Source: Branchinecta lynchi (taxonomy: Eukaryota > Arthropoda > Branchiopoda > Anostraca > Branchinectidae). From it: 64,000 nucleotides of DNA. Below, piece after piece: positions 30,913-42,904 of the stretch. The stretch lies in assembly GCA_023053575.1 (NCBI GenBank), contig JAKZAP010000001.1:27608533-27672532 (forward strand). The letters run 5' to 3'. The translations under genes and the position numbers were made by a program. The notes under the pieces are model-generated. The model was not told the origin of the DNA and searched no databases. It saw only the letters and a list, made by a program, of their open reading frames with translations. Each line of letters begins with the position of its first letter. Within the stretch, counting starts at the first letter, position 1.

Positions 30913-32058
30913 GTTTGCGTGTTTATCTGGACCTACGTTTTCTGCCTCGTTATACCCCCTTCTTTTGGATGGAGTTCCTACCACGTCGAAGGGATCGGAA
31001 CATCCTGCTCCTGGGATTACACAACTAAAAGCACAAATAATCGAAGCTATTACATATTTTTGCTATTTTTCGGATTTCTCGTTCCGTTAGTTGTCATCAC
31101 CGTCTCTTACGGCATAATGTTTGGAACTGTCGTGAATAGCGGGAATGAGATAGCTTCCATGGCAACCCCCTCTCAGAGGGGTTCAGTTCGAAAAAACCGC
31201 CGGAAAAGTGATATCAAAACGGCACAAGTCATAATTAGCCTGATCCTCCTATTCCTCGTGGCCTGGACACCATACTCAATGGTCAGTGCCATAGGACAGT
31301 TTGCATCTGTGCCGCTGTCACCAATCGCTACTTCGATACCTGCTTACTGTGCCAAATTGTTGGTTGTGATAAACCCTATCGTATACGGCATATCTCACCC
31401 CCATTTTAGAAGCTCATTCTCACAGTACATGTCAACGCTTAGTTCAAGGAGCATCTACCCCCCTACGACGACCAAGTTGGCAACGCCCCGTTCACGCCGA
31501 AGCCATTATCACAGTAAAACTACTTGCTCACCGACTATCTCCCGTCCGTCATTCCAAAGCGACGCGGGGTATTACTACCAGCGGTCCTGCCACGACTGGC
31601 AGTTTGAAGCTCGCCAAGCTCGTCACTCCCGTACCGCACGTCTTAGCAAAACTTCACAAAAAGAGGTCACCGGAAACCGGTCTGAACCGGATTTGATGCG
31701 CTGCGATGACCGGATTATCCACGGCGCGTCTGGGATGGCCTTCACCGAATATAGATTCAAGAAAAGGGGCTTCCTTCACAGAGTTTTGTTCAGGAGTGAA
31801 ACCTCCCTCCAAGTGGTGAGAGTTGCCAACCCCGCGGAGATTGAATTCATACTAAATGGTAGCGGAAAGAGCGACCAGATGAATGAAATATACAGGCAGA
31901 ATAGTCGGCAGTCGTCGACTAGAAAGCGAGGGCAAACGATGCAGACGTCGGTGTTGTCGCCTGTCAAAGACGAGGGAGAGTTGGTCGACTCGATGTTCTT
32001 GAACGTTCCAACAGAGCGAAAATGTAAGTACCCTACTTATGAAATTCCCATCCATTGA
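30913..32058 (+). CDS. Opsin exon encoding TM4-TM7 and C-terminal tail
   Basis: Light receptor exon, phase 0 after TTTTTTTTCTAG, 381 codons to TAA/TGA-type stop at 32056-32058. It holds TM4 (VCVFIWTYVFCLVIPPSFGW), extracellular loop 2 with EGIGTSCSWDY: Glu at 30988-30990 (position 181, the likely counterion) and the disulfide Cys. TM5 follows, then a long basic loop 3, TM6 with AWTPY, and TM7 with the retinal Schiff-base lysine at 31354-31356 in CAKLLVVINPIVYGISHPHF, including NPIVY and the HPxFR of rhabdomeric opsins. The cytoplasmic tail is about 215 residues, rich in Ser, Thr, Arg. A strong donor GTAAGTA at 32024 could end the exon earlier, giving another C-terminus; no further exon was recognised. 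Expected pathway is Gq-type signalling, an inference from family. Confidence 0.93.
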   Translation, partial: VCVFIWTYVFCLVIPPSFGWSSYHVEGIGTSCSWDYTTKSTNNRSYYIFLLFFGFLVPLVVITVSYGIMFGTVVNSGNEIASMATPSQRGSVRKNRRKSDIKTAQVIISLILLFLVAWTPYSMVSAIGQFASVPLSPIATSIPAYCAKLLVVINPIVYGISHPHFRSSFSQYMSTLSSRSIYPPTTTKLATPRSRRSHYHSKTTCSPTISRPSFQSDAGYYYQRSCHDWQFEARQARHSRTARLSKTSQKEVTGNRSEPDLMRCDDRIIHGASGMAFTEYRFKKRGFLHRVLFRSETSLQVVRVANPAEIEFILNGSGKSDQMNEIYRQNSRQSSTRKRGQTMQTSVLSPVKDEGELVDSMFLNVPTERKCKYPTYEIPIH

Positions 32059-32329
32059 GCCCATGTTATTTCTTCGTATCTTAAAATCCTCATGGAAACC
32101 TGACTTAATGACAATCTACTCTTCGTCGTTTGCTTCAAGCCCATCCTATGTGTGTGCGGGGGGGGGGGGGAAATCAGTTGCCATTTGTTTTCCTACAATC
32201 CAACATCATATTCTTTCCGTATACTTATTCCTCTCTACAGGCAGTAGTTTGATAACGTTTGACAAATGCTGCGCAACCTGTTCTGTCTTTATATTTTTCC
32301 GCGAAGACATAATACTTAAAGCTTAACTG
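32059..32329. other. Opsin 3' flank or intron
   Basis: Contains a G-run (32159-32170). It is either the 3' UTR or, if the donor at 32024 is used, the next intron. No clear AATAAA signal was found close by. Confidence 0.4.
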
Positions 32330-32579
32330 AAAAGCCAAATTCTTTTGTGTTATTTAATTGAATACACTGAATTATTTGGATTCTGATAAAGTTTTTGTTT
32401 CTACTCTGCTATAGTTATGACGTTCAGAATATCTGTGGCCGTCCCACGGCGTAAATTCTACTATGACGCGGGAAATTTTAATCTCAACCCAAACGCGGCT
32501 TTTCAGTGGGCAGTGGCGAGCTTTCTGAAGACTGCTTAGTGTCTGAACAAAACAAAAATCTTCCTCGTAAAGCATTGTC
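32330..32579. repeat. Diverged direct repeat, copy 1
   Basis: TTAACTGAAAAGCCAAATTC, then TTGAATACACTGAATTA, TATGACGTTCAGAATATC, CCAAACGCGGCTTTTCAG. It corresponds in order to 33300-33545 (TTAACTGAAAAGTCAGCTTA, TGAATACCTGAATTA, GTGACGTTCATATC, CCCCAACGCGAAGG). Function unknown. Confidence 0.55.
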
Positions 32580-32915
32580 CAAATAGGTGTTGTAAGGTGT
32601 ATTACGGCGCATAAGGCTTGTTACAGATTCATCTTTTCCTCGGGGCGCGCTGCAATAAGGCGAATAAGGAAAATGGAGCTCGGCTCTATTCTCCGTTATT
32701 CAGAGCCAATCAGATTGCTTGGTTGGGTCCGCCAGCGGGCCGAGGCAAGGAGCAGCGCCGTCAGTGTTGCCACGGGAAGCAGTAAAGTTCTACTTTCTTG
32801 GAAGCTAAACAACAACTTTTCTTCAAAAGAACACGTTTTGTTCTGTTACGACTGATTACTGCTAGTTCGAGGAACAATGCTGTCCATCCGTAAATTTAAT
32901 AGCATTTTAAAATAT
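32580..32915 (-). repeat. Family R repeat, copy 2
   Basis: Reverse-complement homolog of 16455-16830; see GGGGCGCGCTGCAATAAGG, CAGAGCCAATCAGATTGC, CCGCCAGCGGGCCGAGG, GTTGCCACGGGAAGC and CAATGCTGTCCATCCG. It contains CCAAT and a GC-rich centre, but nothing shows it is a promoter. Confidence 0.7.
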
Positions 32916-33231
32916 ATTGGGCGTCAAATTGTATTCGTATACTTCAAGTAGTATAAGAACACTTTTTTCTGATCTTTAGAGACTCAAAAAACCTGTAACA
33001 CCGAACGCTTTATTCATAAGAACCTCTCGAGTTCCTATATGAACAAGCGTTTGTATTAAGACGTAAACATCACGTATAGCGTTATTCAGCTCCTTACATC
33101 TATTTGGACAATGCTTAAGGCAAACAACTAAAATACAACCGCATAGAGATACCACAAACACGGAAATTCCACTATTTGAAAATCGATTATTCGCGAATAG
33201 CGGAACAATTAAGTAACGCATTTTCAGCGTG

Positions 33232-33985
33232 TCTTCAAGCCAGTCTAAGTGAATAGGTGATTGGTAACAAGATTGTCCTATCCCAGCCCTTTTCAGTTAA
33301 ACTTTAAAGTTTAACTGAAAAGTCAGCTTATTTTTATATCTTGTATTGAATACCTGAATTACTTTGACTCTTTCAAAGGATGTTTTATTTTATATTTTTT
33401 TGGGCTCCAGTAGTGACGTTCATATCGCACTGCTGTCCCGATAAGACAAAGTTTACCCCAACGCGAAGGTTTGAATTTCAACAAAACTTTGTGGTTAACG
33501 AAGTGAAGCTCAAGGAAATGTTCAGTCCCAGATTGTAAGGTCACCACTGAAAAAACTGCTACAGCATATACCCCCGAAAAATTTATTTTTTGGCAATAGT
33601 ATATTTAGTTACCCATTGACGTATCACAAATTCGAAAGAAAAGTTGATTTGATGAGCATCGATTATTTGGATACTCTTGATGACTACAGAGGCAACATTC
33701 CCGGCCTCTCGGGGTATCTAGCGGAAAAAAGGCAGAAGTGGTGTCACAGCTGCTCCCAAAGATCGCCGTGACTGATTGACACAGGATTTGTGTCATTGAG
33801 TTTGAGTCGTACGGACACGCTTGCTCCTTTTTCCCGAGGATTTCTGTCGTGTTTGGGACTTAGTCAGATAGAGTATTGCGGAGTAACGAAGTCAAGGGTC
33901 CTCAAGCCTATTTTGGTGAATAAGCGATAAGTAACTAGACCGTCAAATCGTATCTCAGCCCTGTTCGGCCAAACTTTAAAAGGCT
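33232..33985. repeat. Pair of direct repeats around 33.2-34.0 kb
   Basis: 33232-33306 (TCAAGCCAGTCTAAGTGAAT, CCCAGCCCTTTTCAGTTAAA, CTTTAAA) and 33899-33985 (TCAAGCCTATTTTGGTGAAT, TCAGCCCTGTTCGGCCAAAC, TTTAAAAGG) are similar, 665 bp apart. They may bound an old duplicated unit; 33300-33545 is the diverged partner of 32330-32579. Confidence 0.5.
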
Positions 33986-35530
33986 CCAAATAAGACTATT
34001 CTTGACCGCGCATCCATGTGTTAAACATTATCAGACCTTTAACCTCGACAAGTGATAAGAAAGAAAAGTCCATTTCTCCAAATTCTGCTATGACTAACTG
34101 GTTCCAGTAATTTAATTTAACTTAATTGGCTCCATTAATTTTGCTATAATTAGTTAGTTCTAAATCCATTAATTTGGTCCGGTGGACCACCAGGATATCG
34201 CAGTAATTGAACAAATGTAGAGAAAACTCCTGCCTCAAAAACGGAAAGAAAGCTTTCGCAAGGTCTCGCAAATGTCTTTGGCTTTAGTAGAAATTTTCTC
34301 GTTTGTATCCTTAAATTTTCCGAAACCTCCGGAATTAATCAATTCAAGACTTTTATTCCGCCAGAATTACGAGACAAGAAGGGGAGAAAAGAACGAAGGC
34401 CACTTCAAATCCAGACACTTTCCGATCTTAGGTTTAGACCCGTTACTTCTGATAGCAGCATTTTCCGGGAAGGGTGGGAGAACCCTGTTCTTTAAAGGAC
34501 ACCTCCTACTTAGTCTACCTTTCACCTTCTGGAATTATAAGCGCCTCAGTTTCCCGCCTTCCACATTGTATCGTTTTTTACCAGCGAAGCTTTAACACTT
34601 TTTCGGCCGAGCCGAGTTTTGTGGGTAATGCAACGCAAACTTGCACCAAGCTTCAGGGTCAACCGAAAACTCTTCCATGCATAAGGACATTAGAAGGGTA
34701 GATTATTAGGTCCATTTTCTGTTTAGTACTTTCCTTTTATTTTGCTTGGTTTTCCCAGTTTTTAAACGGGGCACGTTCAGTTTTCAAAAAATTAGCGTCC
34801 AGCTGTTGCGTCTGAGAGCAGGAAAGCTTGATAGGGTTGACAACCGCTAACAAGAAAATGGCTAATTTCTTGTTAAAAGTAGGCTAATGGTATTATCGGA
34901 AAAGGGTAAAAGATCATGTCTAGTAGCCTAAGAGTTGTGCTCTAAGAATTCGACGCCCCTATTCTTCCAAAAGTCAAAGCCTGAAATAGGACTGCTGGGG
35001 CTAGGCATAACGCTACAGTCACACCGGCTTACTAAAAGGTTTGTCAAAATTATTAACATGCTTGAATGCTGCGTGTGGAAACTGTCGAGTAGTGGCCTTG
35101 TAACGGATCGATGTTGGTTACTACGATTTCACCCTTTCCACTATCCGTTCGGGGTTCAATACACAATATCAGCCTTTGTTTCAGCTTTATTTACAGGAAC
35201 AACATAACGCAGCGTCTTCTAATTACTAATTGAAATCCCACTCAGATCTAACTCTTCATTTCATTCACGAAATGCCCCGAGGGAATTTTGGTCCGGCGCA
35301 CAGCACACGAACCAAAATACAAAAACGTAAAGACGTGATGGGAGAATCCATCACAGGCCTATTACAATGCGAAATCCCTCGGGTTTGGCCGTAAAAATGG
35401 GTGTTTTCGAGTATTTTCATTTCGCCTGGTATATGTTCTCGTTCGCTGGAACGGGGCTTGGGATTTCTGCCGAGGTTCGAAAAATTTAAGACTTTCATTT
35501 TGGGTGTTAAATATTTGCAAAAGAGAAAAA
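33986..35530. other. Unassigned spacer
   Basis: No gene or repeat recognised. Open frames 34272-34595 and 35401-35784 are short, and the latter runs into a family C repeat. Confidence 0.5.
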
Positions 35531-35882
35531 CAATGTTTACAACGGATACGTCAGCTATTATTCTTCATCAGCGATATTTCGGCCCTTCTTGGCAAGGGTC
35601 CTCGTCAGGCTGTCAATCCTCTGGTTCAACTTCGGGGAAGGGAACAAACCTGTCACCTGGGACAGGTTTGTTTCCTTCCCCTAAGTCACCTGTCACCCTG
35701 TCACCTGGGACAGGTTTGTTTCCTTCCCCGAAGTTGAACCAGAGGATTGACAGCCTGACGAGGGCCCTTGCCAAGAAGGGCTGAAATATCGCTGATGAAG
35801 AATCATAGCTGACGTATCCGTTGTAAACATTGTTTGAATAAATGTTTCAAAGTCAGCTTGGGCTCAAAGAATATTTATGCAA
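35531..35882. repeat. Family C fold-back repeat with extra internal units
   Basis: Arms start at CAATGTTTACAACGGATACG (35531) and end with its complement at 35832. The centre has the extra duplicated unit ACCTGTCACCTGGGACAGG. The right arm has CTGACGA, a GGGCCCTT / AAGGGCT stem and GAAATATCGC. The tail CAAAGTCAGCTTGGGCTCAA follows to about 35880. Nearly identical to 19701-20010. Confidence 0.9.
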
Positions 35883-36525
35883 AAGAGAGAAGAAAATGAA
35901 CTGACAGGAAGACCAATAAAGAATTAATTTGTACATCTTCTGTATGCATTTACAGACATATACATATCTTCGACTTCGCACCACGTTTGAGCACTTGCGT
36001 ACTTATATATATGTACTTATATATATCAGAATAACGAGCGGCCATGTGGATGGTGATAATATTATATTTCGACCTGAGAACTATATCGATGATTGCTTCA
36101 ATTCTATTCCAGATTCGCTCGCTGATTCAGACTCCACGACAGAAATCAAACGAGCGGCGTCATTGAAATATCGATCTGAAAATCTGGCCATTGTAAGTAT
36201 CCTTCGATTCTCGTTTCTGCCCGAAGGATCAGGAGATTGTTCAAACGAAATAACGGGGTACCTAAGCGGATCAGGAAACTCTTCGCAAACACAATTTACT
36301 GGCTCTTTTACGCTCCACTTGTATGGGTGATACGTTTCTGATGAGGGCAGGGAATAAAAGACCATGATCCTTGTTTTCGGACACGGATTCTCCGAAGCAT
36401 TCCAATTGTCCGACCCGCAGGCCCCCCCCCCCCCGAAATATATTCCTGGATACGGGCGGGGGTATGCTATTCCGTTTGAACTCCATATTGTTGGTGAACA
36501 GACGCGACGCTTAGTAAGAGGTGCA
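35883..36525. other. Unassigned spacer
   Basis: No gene or repeat family recognised; contains TATATATGTACTTATATATA-like AT repeats near 36003 and a C-run at 36422-36434. Confidence 0.5.
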
Positions 36526-36820
36526 GAGCGTGTTCCACCCTTCTACAAATAGTAACTATTAGTTACTATTTCCGTTCCAACCTCCCGAAAAGTTACTACG
36601 CTGACCGTTCCAACCTTCTCGAAATAGTAACTATTTGCTTACCACGCTCGGGAGCGTAGAAAGCGTGGTAACTACGCATCTCTGTAACGTGATTGGTAGG
36701 ATTCGCCCGTGGCATGATATTCTGCTGGAAAATAGAAAAATTGTTCCAGCCTTGACGGCAAAAAGCCAGAATTCGTGACGTCTTGCGTAGTAAGTACGGT
36801 AAGTAGGATGGAACACGCTC
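36526..36820. mobile_element. 295-bp MITE, copy 1
   Basis: Ends GAGCGTGTTCCACCCTTCTA and, complemented, GAGCGTGTTCCATCCTACTT form the inverted repeat. Subterminal DNA has palindromic AATAGTAACTATTAGTTACT blocks and repeated GTTCCAACC. A copy in opposite orientation lies at 54118-54419. Target duplication is unclear (GCA on both sides is possible). Confidence 0.85.
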
Positions 36821-38197
36821 GCAATCTTTCAAGGAAGAAACCAAAAGAAACTAGGCGCAAGTATTTCAAAATCCAGTAGACATATGAAAATCTGGACATA
36901 AATAAATTTTTCGGCAGAGTTTTAAAGACAAAATTGCCTGGGATGAGTTTTAGTGTTTTCTTCGGCGATCGTTTAAAGTTAGGGGACGTTCAAACAATCA
37001 CGCCTTTTCAGTAGTAAATAGATCTTCAAACCCGGCGCCGTCAAAGTTTTTGTAATTGTTTTTCCTGTTGAAGGGAAAGTGTACGGGCCAACCAACCTTC
37101 CTAAAATTGTCCCGCATCAAACCACTTAGCCTACTTTTAATTTGAAGTGAAGACGGTCATTCTTATCTAGCGCCCGATTTGCACATTGACATAACCAAAT
37201 TTGTAAGGGAACCTCCGCTATGATTTCTAAGGCCTAAGTAGGTCCTCATCTTGCATTGAGGGTAACGTGCACCCTTGACGAAGTACTACCAAAAACAAAT
37301 AACGAGATAGAACTGCTGTCTCCCTATCTCTGTCATACAAACAAGCTGAGTCGAGTAAAACGCGGCCGACTCCCGATGCAAACGAGCGGAGGTGGAGCTT
37401 ACCCGGGACATCAAAATTCGTTATCTCTACAGAGAAGGTGTCACGCAGTAAACCACCGAGGAAGAAAAATCGAACGGAGGTGAAATCTGGTAGTTTAGTT
37501 AAAAGTACGGCAAACTGTATATGGTAACGTAAATTGTATCTTTTCGGGGTCCATTCAACTAAGTGGTGTCAACATCCAGAACGAAGAGATAAATTTTATT
37601 CCAGATATTTGCTTTCATCAAAGAATATCAAATGAAAACAAGTAGTTGCTTTGGCCGTGTTTCAGGTTTAGTAGGCGGAGTAGAAAAATATTACGCAGAC
37701 GGAACATTGTACAATAGGCTTCTACTGTGAGAAACCAACTAGAAACTATTTTTAGCTAAATTTAAAAAACTAGGACTCCTTCCTAGACAAACTAGAACCC
37801 ACATGGCAGGGCCTCAGTGCGAAAACCAAAGACTTTTTCTTATGGGAAAATACGCCTTCGACATGGAATTATTTGTACGTAGTGTAAAGACAAAAGTGCG
37901 CTTCAGTCTGGCATAGACCAGATTGAGGTGAACTTTCGTCTTTCGATTCACTACTTAATCGAAATCGAAATGTATCCAATTGTATTTCTAGGAAAAAAAG
38001 AAGAAAAAACACGAAATATACACTCGCCTATACTGGTATTATTTTGACTATTCCATGCTATTTTACCTTTTCGGTAATTTCAGTAATCTTCGCAAGCCTT
38101 GATTATTTTACTCTTAGCTTACATTCGTCTGACAAAGTTTAAACTGCGGATGTTGAAACACAATGGCTTAGTGGGTGTGCTTCAAATCCCGGTTTTT
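36821..38197. other. Unassigned spacer
   Basis: No gene or repeat recognised. Confidence 0.5.
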
Positions 38198-39194
38198 GGG
38201 ATCCCAAAACGCAAGTGGAGGGATACCTACGACATCGTAAAAGTTGTCCATCTGTCCGTTCGTCCGTCTGTCCGTCTGTTAGCACGATAATTCTCGAAGC
38301 GAATGAGATATTTTGATGAAATTTGGTGTGAGGACACTTTGGGTCAAGGGGTAAGGTCAAGTTTGTAGATGGGCTCTGTAGCCCTAAATTTAGGGGTGGG
38401 GGAGGGGGTTCAAATTAAGGGGCAAACAAAATATTTTTAAACACCTAATGTGATAGTCAATTATAGGGTAAGACGACATGCTGAAAATGAATATGCAAAA
38501 TATTTTCTCGCCCAACAAGTAGTTAGCCCGGAATCCGGCAAAAGCCGGAAAGCTGGTTAAAAGTAAAAGTTTCATTTCAAGTTGATTAAATATTCGACTT
38601 AGGGGTAAGAAGACATGCTGAACACTTATGTGAAAAGCATTTTCTACCCGGACAACTAATTCGCCCGGAATCCGGCCAAAACCGGAAATTTTGTTAAAAG
38701 TAATAAGTTTTATTTGAAGTTGACTAGATGACAGATTTAGGGGTAAGAAGAGACGCTGGGTGTGTATAGATAGATAGATAGATAGATGTTTAATTAAGCC
38801 CTTGTATATGACAATAATATTTAAACCGGACTTATAATTCGTCCCGAATCCGGTTGTAACCGTTTCTTTTTTAGAAGCTAAAATTTTATTTGAAATTGAT
38901 TAGATGTTTTTGATAAGGAGATACCGTACGCTGAATTAGATTCGGAATTTTACTTTTTTGGTGGACAAATAGTTCACTCGGAATTCGACCGAAACCGGAA
39001 ATTTGACAGAAGTAAAGCAGGAAGTTTTGGTCGGTAGCCTATCGTCAATATGGATATGGCTTATAGAGGTAGATCTGAACTTGATTTCCTCCAATGATTG
39101 GCCTGGCGAAGACTGGATCTGGCGAAGACAAGACCCAGTTGTCTGGATCAAATATTAGATTTATGGGATCCTATCGAAACCTTAGGTCTTGTTT
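38198..39194 (+). mobile_element. Family B element
   Basis: GGGATCCCAAAACGCAAGTG at 38198, (GTCYGTCC)n, ACGATAATTCTCGAAG, four tandem units with CCCGGAATCCGGC, and the 3' end TATGGGATCCTATCGAAACC, TTAGGTCTTGTT. A (GATA)n microsatellite at 38767-38788 interrupts one unit. Confidence 0.8.
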
Positions 39195-41919
39195 AATGTA
39201 TGGTTCTCCCCTGAGACATAAAAAGAAATTGGATTTCAACGATCATATTGATGGTCATGGTATAGCAAAAGCAACTGTGAACGACCATCCTCAAGTTTGC
39301 TTTTATTTTTCGCATCACTAATCAGACGCCCAGCGTCTAGTCAAACAAAATCAAAGCTGTTTCCGTCCCGTGTGAGCAGGCCAGAACATCCGCCTCGCTA
39401 GTGGCTACCTCGTTTTATTCGCTGACTCTAGTGTGTAACGGCAGAGACCAACGAGTATACAGGTGTGACCAAGAAGGCTCTGTATTGGCCCCCCCTCCAC
39501 TCATTTTTGTCGGAACATTCTACATCGGTGAATGGACGAGAAACCATCGTTCTTGCTCTTATTTGTTCTGTTAATACGCTGGAGACGCTAAAACTTCACC
39601 AAATGTCTTTTTCCTGATATAAGTAACGGAGGGCCTATTACCTCCTCCCTCGCAAAATTACATTCCCTGGGAATCAATCTTCTCCAGTAACTAAGGTTTT
39701 ATGCCAAGAAGACACTTTGCTACTACAGGGACCGTATTTCACCTCGTAATCCCAAGGTACACAAAAATTGGTCTCTGGGAGGGAGATGAAACCAAAACAG
39801 TTTCCGGTCTGAGTTTTTTCGTTTCTTGGTCATCAACAGGCTCTCGGTGGTTTTATTCGTCAGTTGTTTGACCAAAGAAGTAATTTCTTAAAGATAGAAT
39901 TTTAGAATATACGATTTTTTATATTGCAAGGAGAAAGAAAAGAGTCCTTGTGAGATCTTTCAATTCAGCTGCCTTTCCTCTTTACCTTTTACAGTAACAA
40001 CACTTCTAGGAACTGAAGAATTTGTGATGTATATGATGTTAAAGTGTAGTATCTTAAATTTTCATTTTTTGTCCCTATTTCTCTCAGTAATTCCCAGTTA
40101 TTTTCTGGTTCCGATAGAAGAGAGCCACTTTTCATTATAAAAATAAAGATGGCAAAACAGCCTATGTATCCCTCCCAACCTCCAACCTTAACCCATTTTC
40201 CATAAGCGACTCATTTTCCATTTCCAATGTGGATGAAACTCCATAGTTGACAAGAGCCAAATGTTCCGATTTAGGTCCGAACTGAATCAGTCAACTGTGG
40301 GGAGAGTTCGGTGGGGGTTTGTACCGGAGATCTTGTTGCACGTTTGAAGTGGACGGATCGGGACTAATGAGAAGCTTGAACCCTAAATATACCAGAGAAC
40401 CGGACAAGATCCGGCCATTCTGGGCAGAGCTGGAGAAGAATCCCAGAAATCTTGTGACCTGTATTGCTCACGAACTAGTGATCCCATTAGGATGGAACTT
40501 AGGGGACAAGACTATTACATGATTCTAGGACGCTCGAGTTGGGTGTCGAAAGAGCCGTCAGACCCAGACAGATCGAACCTCAGCTGATGTTCATGCTAAC
40601 TGTCTTTGCTAGTGTCATATGATCTTTCACCGCTTATTGTTATTCCGAGAGGAATTTGTTGAAAATAAAGATTTATTTCACTGATGTGACATGTTTTGTA
40701 TTATTCAGAAGCAAATGGAACGTCGAAGTACATATCGCCGGTGGTCGTCTGAAAGACGTCGTTCGCAACTCAGTCAACGGGTAAAGAAAGGTCCAAGTCA
40801 TGTCAACTGCTGTGAATGTGCTCAAATTGAGTTTTCCCAGTGCGTCACTGTCGCAAAAGTACCTGACGGACACGGGGGGTCAAGGGTGGAGCTTTGTTTG
40901 GACCCAACCCCACGAAACTCAGAAGCAGTTTATCATTAAGGTTGAAGCAGTTTATCAATAAGGATAAAATACTCATGTTAGAGCACCTAGCCCCGAGCGT
41001 TAGTCCCCAGAATACTAAACACCTCCGCGAGATAAGCTAGGTGCCAACAGGTGATCTGAAGTGCGGCAGAAAGTAGTGAAATTTTGACAGATGGAAAACT
41101 CATCTGGTCTTCCTGAAAATAAAGAAATAGGAAAGGAGCTCACGTTGTCGGAAGTGTCTGATTCTACCCCCGAAATTAGGTAGCCTTCAGCCACATGCGC
41201 GGCAGTGGAAAAAAGTAAACTGTGGCACAAGAAGAAGAATATGTGAACTAAAAGTCAAGTGGCGGCCAAAAAGCCCCTGTCAATAACTAAGAGAGACAGT
41301 TTATCATGGGATTTTGACGTTACGAACTTCTTCTTCAGAGAAAGGTGCATTTCCTTAACTGTGAAAATCCACTGATGCCCTTCTTTTCGTGAAAGAACTC
41401 AACCGTCCCTTAGGCAGGCGGTCAACTAGAGAGAGCTAGTTTCAATCAGAAAAGTGTCCCGCGTGGGGGTGCCGAGCAGTTTCCACGCAGCATAGTGCTG
41501 TTTTGGTTTTGACTAACCCTTTGCGAAACCTGAGACGAGGAAAGCTCTTATTGTGCCAAAGACATTGGGAATCCTTAGGATAGCTGCCCTTCGTTGTTGG
41601 AAACAGGAACTTGCTCTATAGGTTAATTGAGACGATATCCGTTGGTCCGTCGACCTGCATTAGGGGAGGGGGGGGGGGTCACCTGTGGTTTCCAATCACA
41701 TGTGATTTGTAAAGGTCGTCGTATGTGATATTATCAACAGTCTGTCTATTAGAATAATAAGTGCGTGGAGAGTGTTATCGTCGGATCTCAAGAAAATAAA
41801 AATTTTCGCCTATCCTTAGTGTCTGCAGTAAACTTTATTTTATAGAAGCAAACTACAGTTACATAGACTACATATAAACATATTTGTGTTTATTTATCAC
41901 CCGTCATTTGAACAAAGGA
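39195..41919. other. Unassigned spacer
   Basis: 2.7 kb of non-repetitive sequence without a recognised gene. The 40691-40939 frame (cysteine-containing, 82 codons) and 40319-40522 show no known motif. A G-run lies at 41666-41679. Confidence 0.5.
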
Positions 41920-42090
41920 AAAAGACGGAGTAGAGATGGAAACAACTCTACTGCTTCCTCTCCACTGCTTCCTGGCCGAAGATTGAAGACTTGTGTCTTT
42001 TTCTGTGTCTTTATGTCTTTTATTTATTTATTTACTCCGCTTTTTCGAAATGGCTGGTTACAAATAAACTACTTACTTACTTAAAAAGAA
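41920..42090 (+). mobile_element. LINE 3' end with (CTTA)n tail
   Basis: GGCTGGTTACAAATAAACTA followed by CTTACTTACTTAAAAAG; small remnant with an AT-rich UTR upstream. A 28-base A-run follows at 42108-42135. Confidence 0.5.
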
Positions 42091-42904
42091 ACATTACACT
42101 TTCGTACATAAAAAAAAAAAAAAAAAAAAAAAAAACTGTAACGCATCATTATTACACCATGGACATGTAATCAGAACACGTAGTCTCAAATATGTAAACA
42201 TGGAATCCCAAGTAGTTTTATGAGGTGATGGCAATCAACACAGATCCTTACTTCAAATAGATTCGTCGCAGTCGTTGATAGTATCCCGATATCTTTGCTT
42301 GATCTGCAGAATCTCAAATAATCTATCCCACTACATTGATTTTGAAAAAAAAAAAATCTTTGGTCAAGAATTTATAAGAACGATCCGACTTATGGCAAAG
42401 TTCCGAACGATCCGACTTACGACGACTTACGGACACACGGCACTGTGTCCAGCTTATGAAAGACAAGATCAGGTCACGGTGACAACTTAGTTGAACTTTG
42501 CTTTGAGCGTCCAATTTTTGTGTTATCTCTCTCCAGTGTCTCAATCAAGGGGGGGGGGGGGGATTTCCCTTCCTAGTTTTCTAACAGGGCCCGCAACAAA
42601 ACTTAAGACATGGCAGAATCGGCAAATCTTTTTGCCCAAAAGCTAATCCGAAGCAGTGACCTGTTATATGCAGGCTACATACGCTTATAAGTAGAGGTCG
42701 CTTATTTGAACGTTTGTTGTCTTTAGACTCTGGCATTTTCATGCACTTGCTGTGACTAAAGTTAACTACCAATTGGCGGAAGTTGGTATTTAAGGGCCTC
42801 TGAAACGCCTGAACAGGTATTTTATATCTTCATTCTACCGTTTAGCCCATAACTGTACTGTTCACATTTAAGTAATTGTTCAAATAAGCATACCTCTACT
42901 GTAT

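Noticed and set aside
35401..35784. 127-codon frame with SLTRALAKKG
   Set aside because: The end is a translation of the family C repeat; SLTRxLAKKGRNI recurs wherever that repeat lies.
42108..42135. 28-base A-run as a processed-pseudogene tail
   Set aside because: No mRNA-like sequence upstream besides a LINE tail ending 20 bases earlier; could be a simple homopolymer or sequencing artefact.
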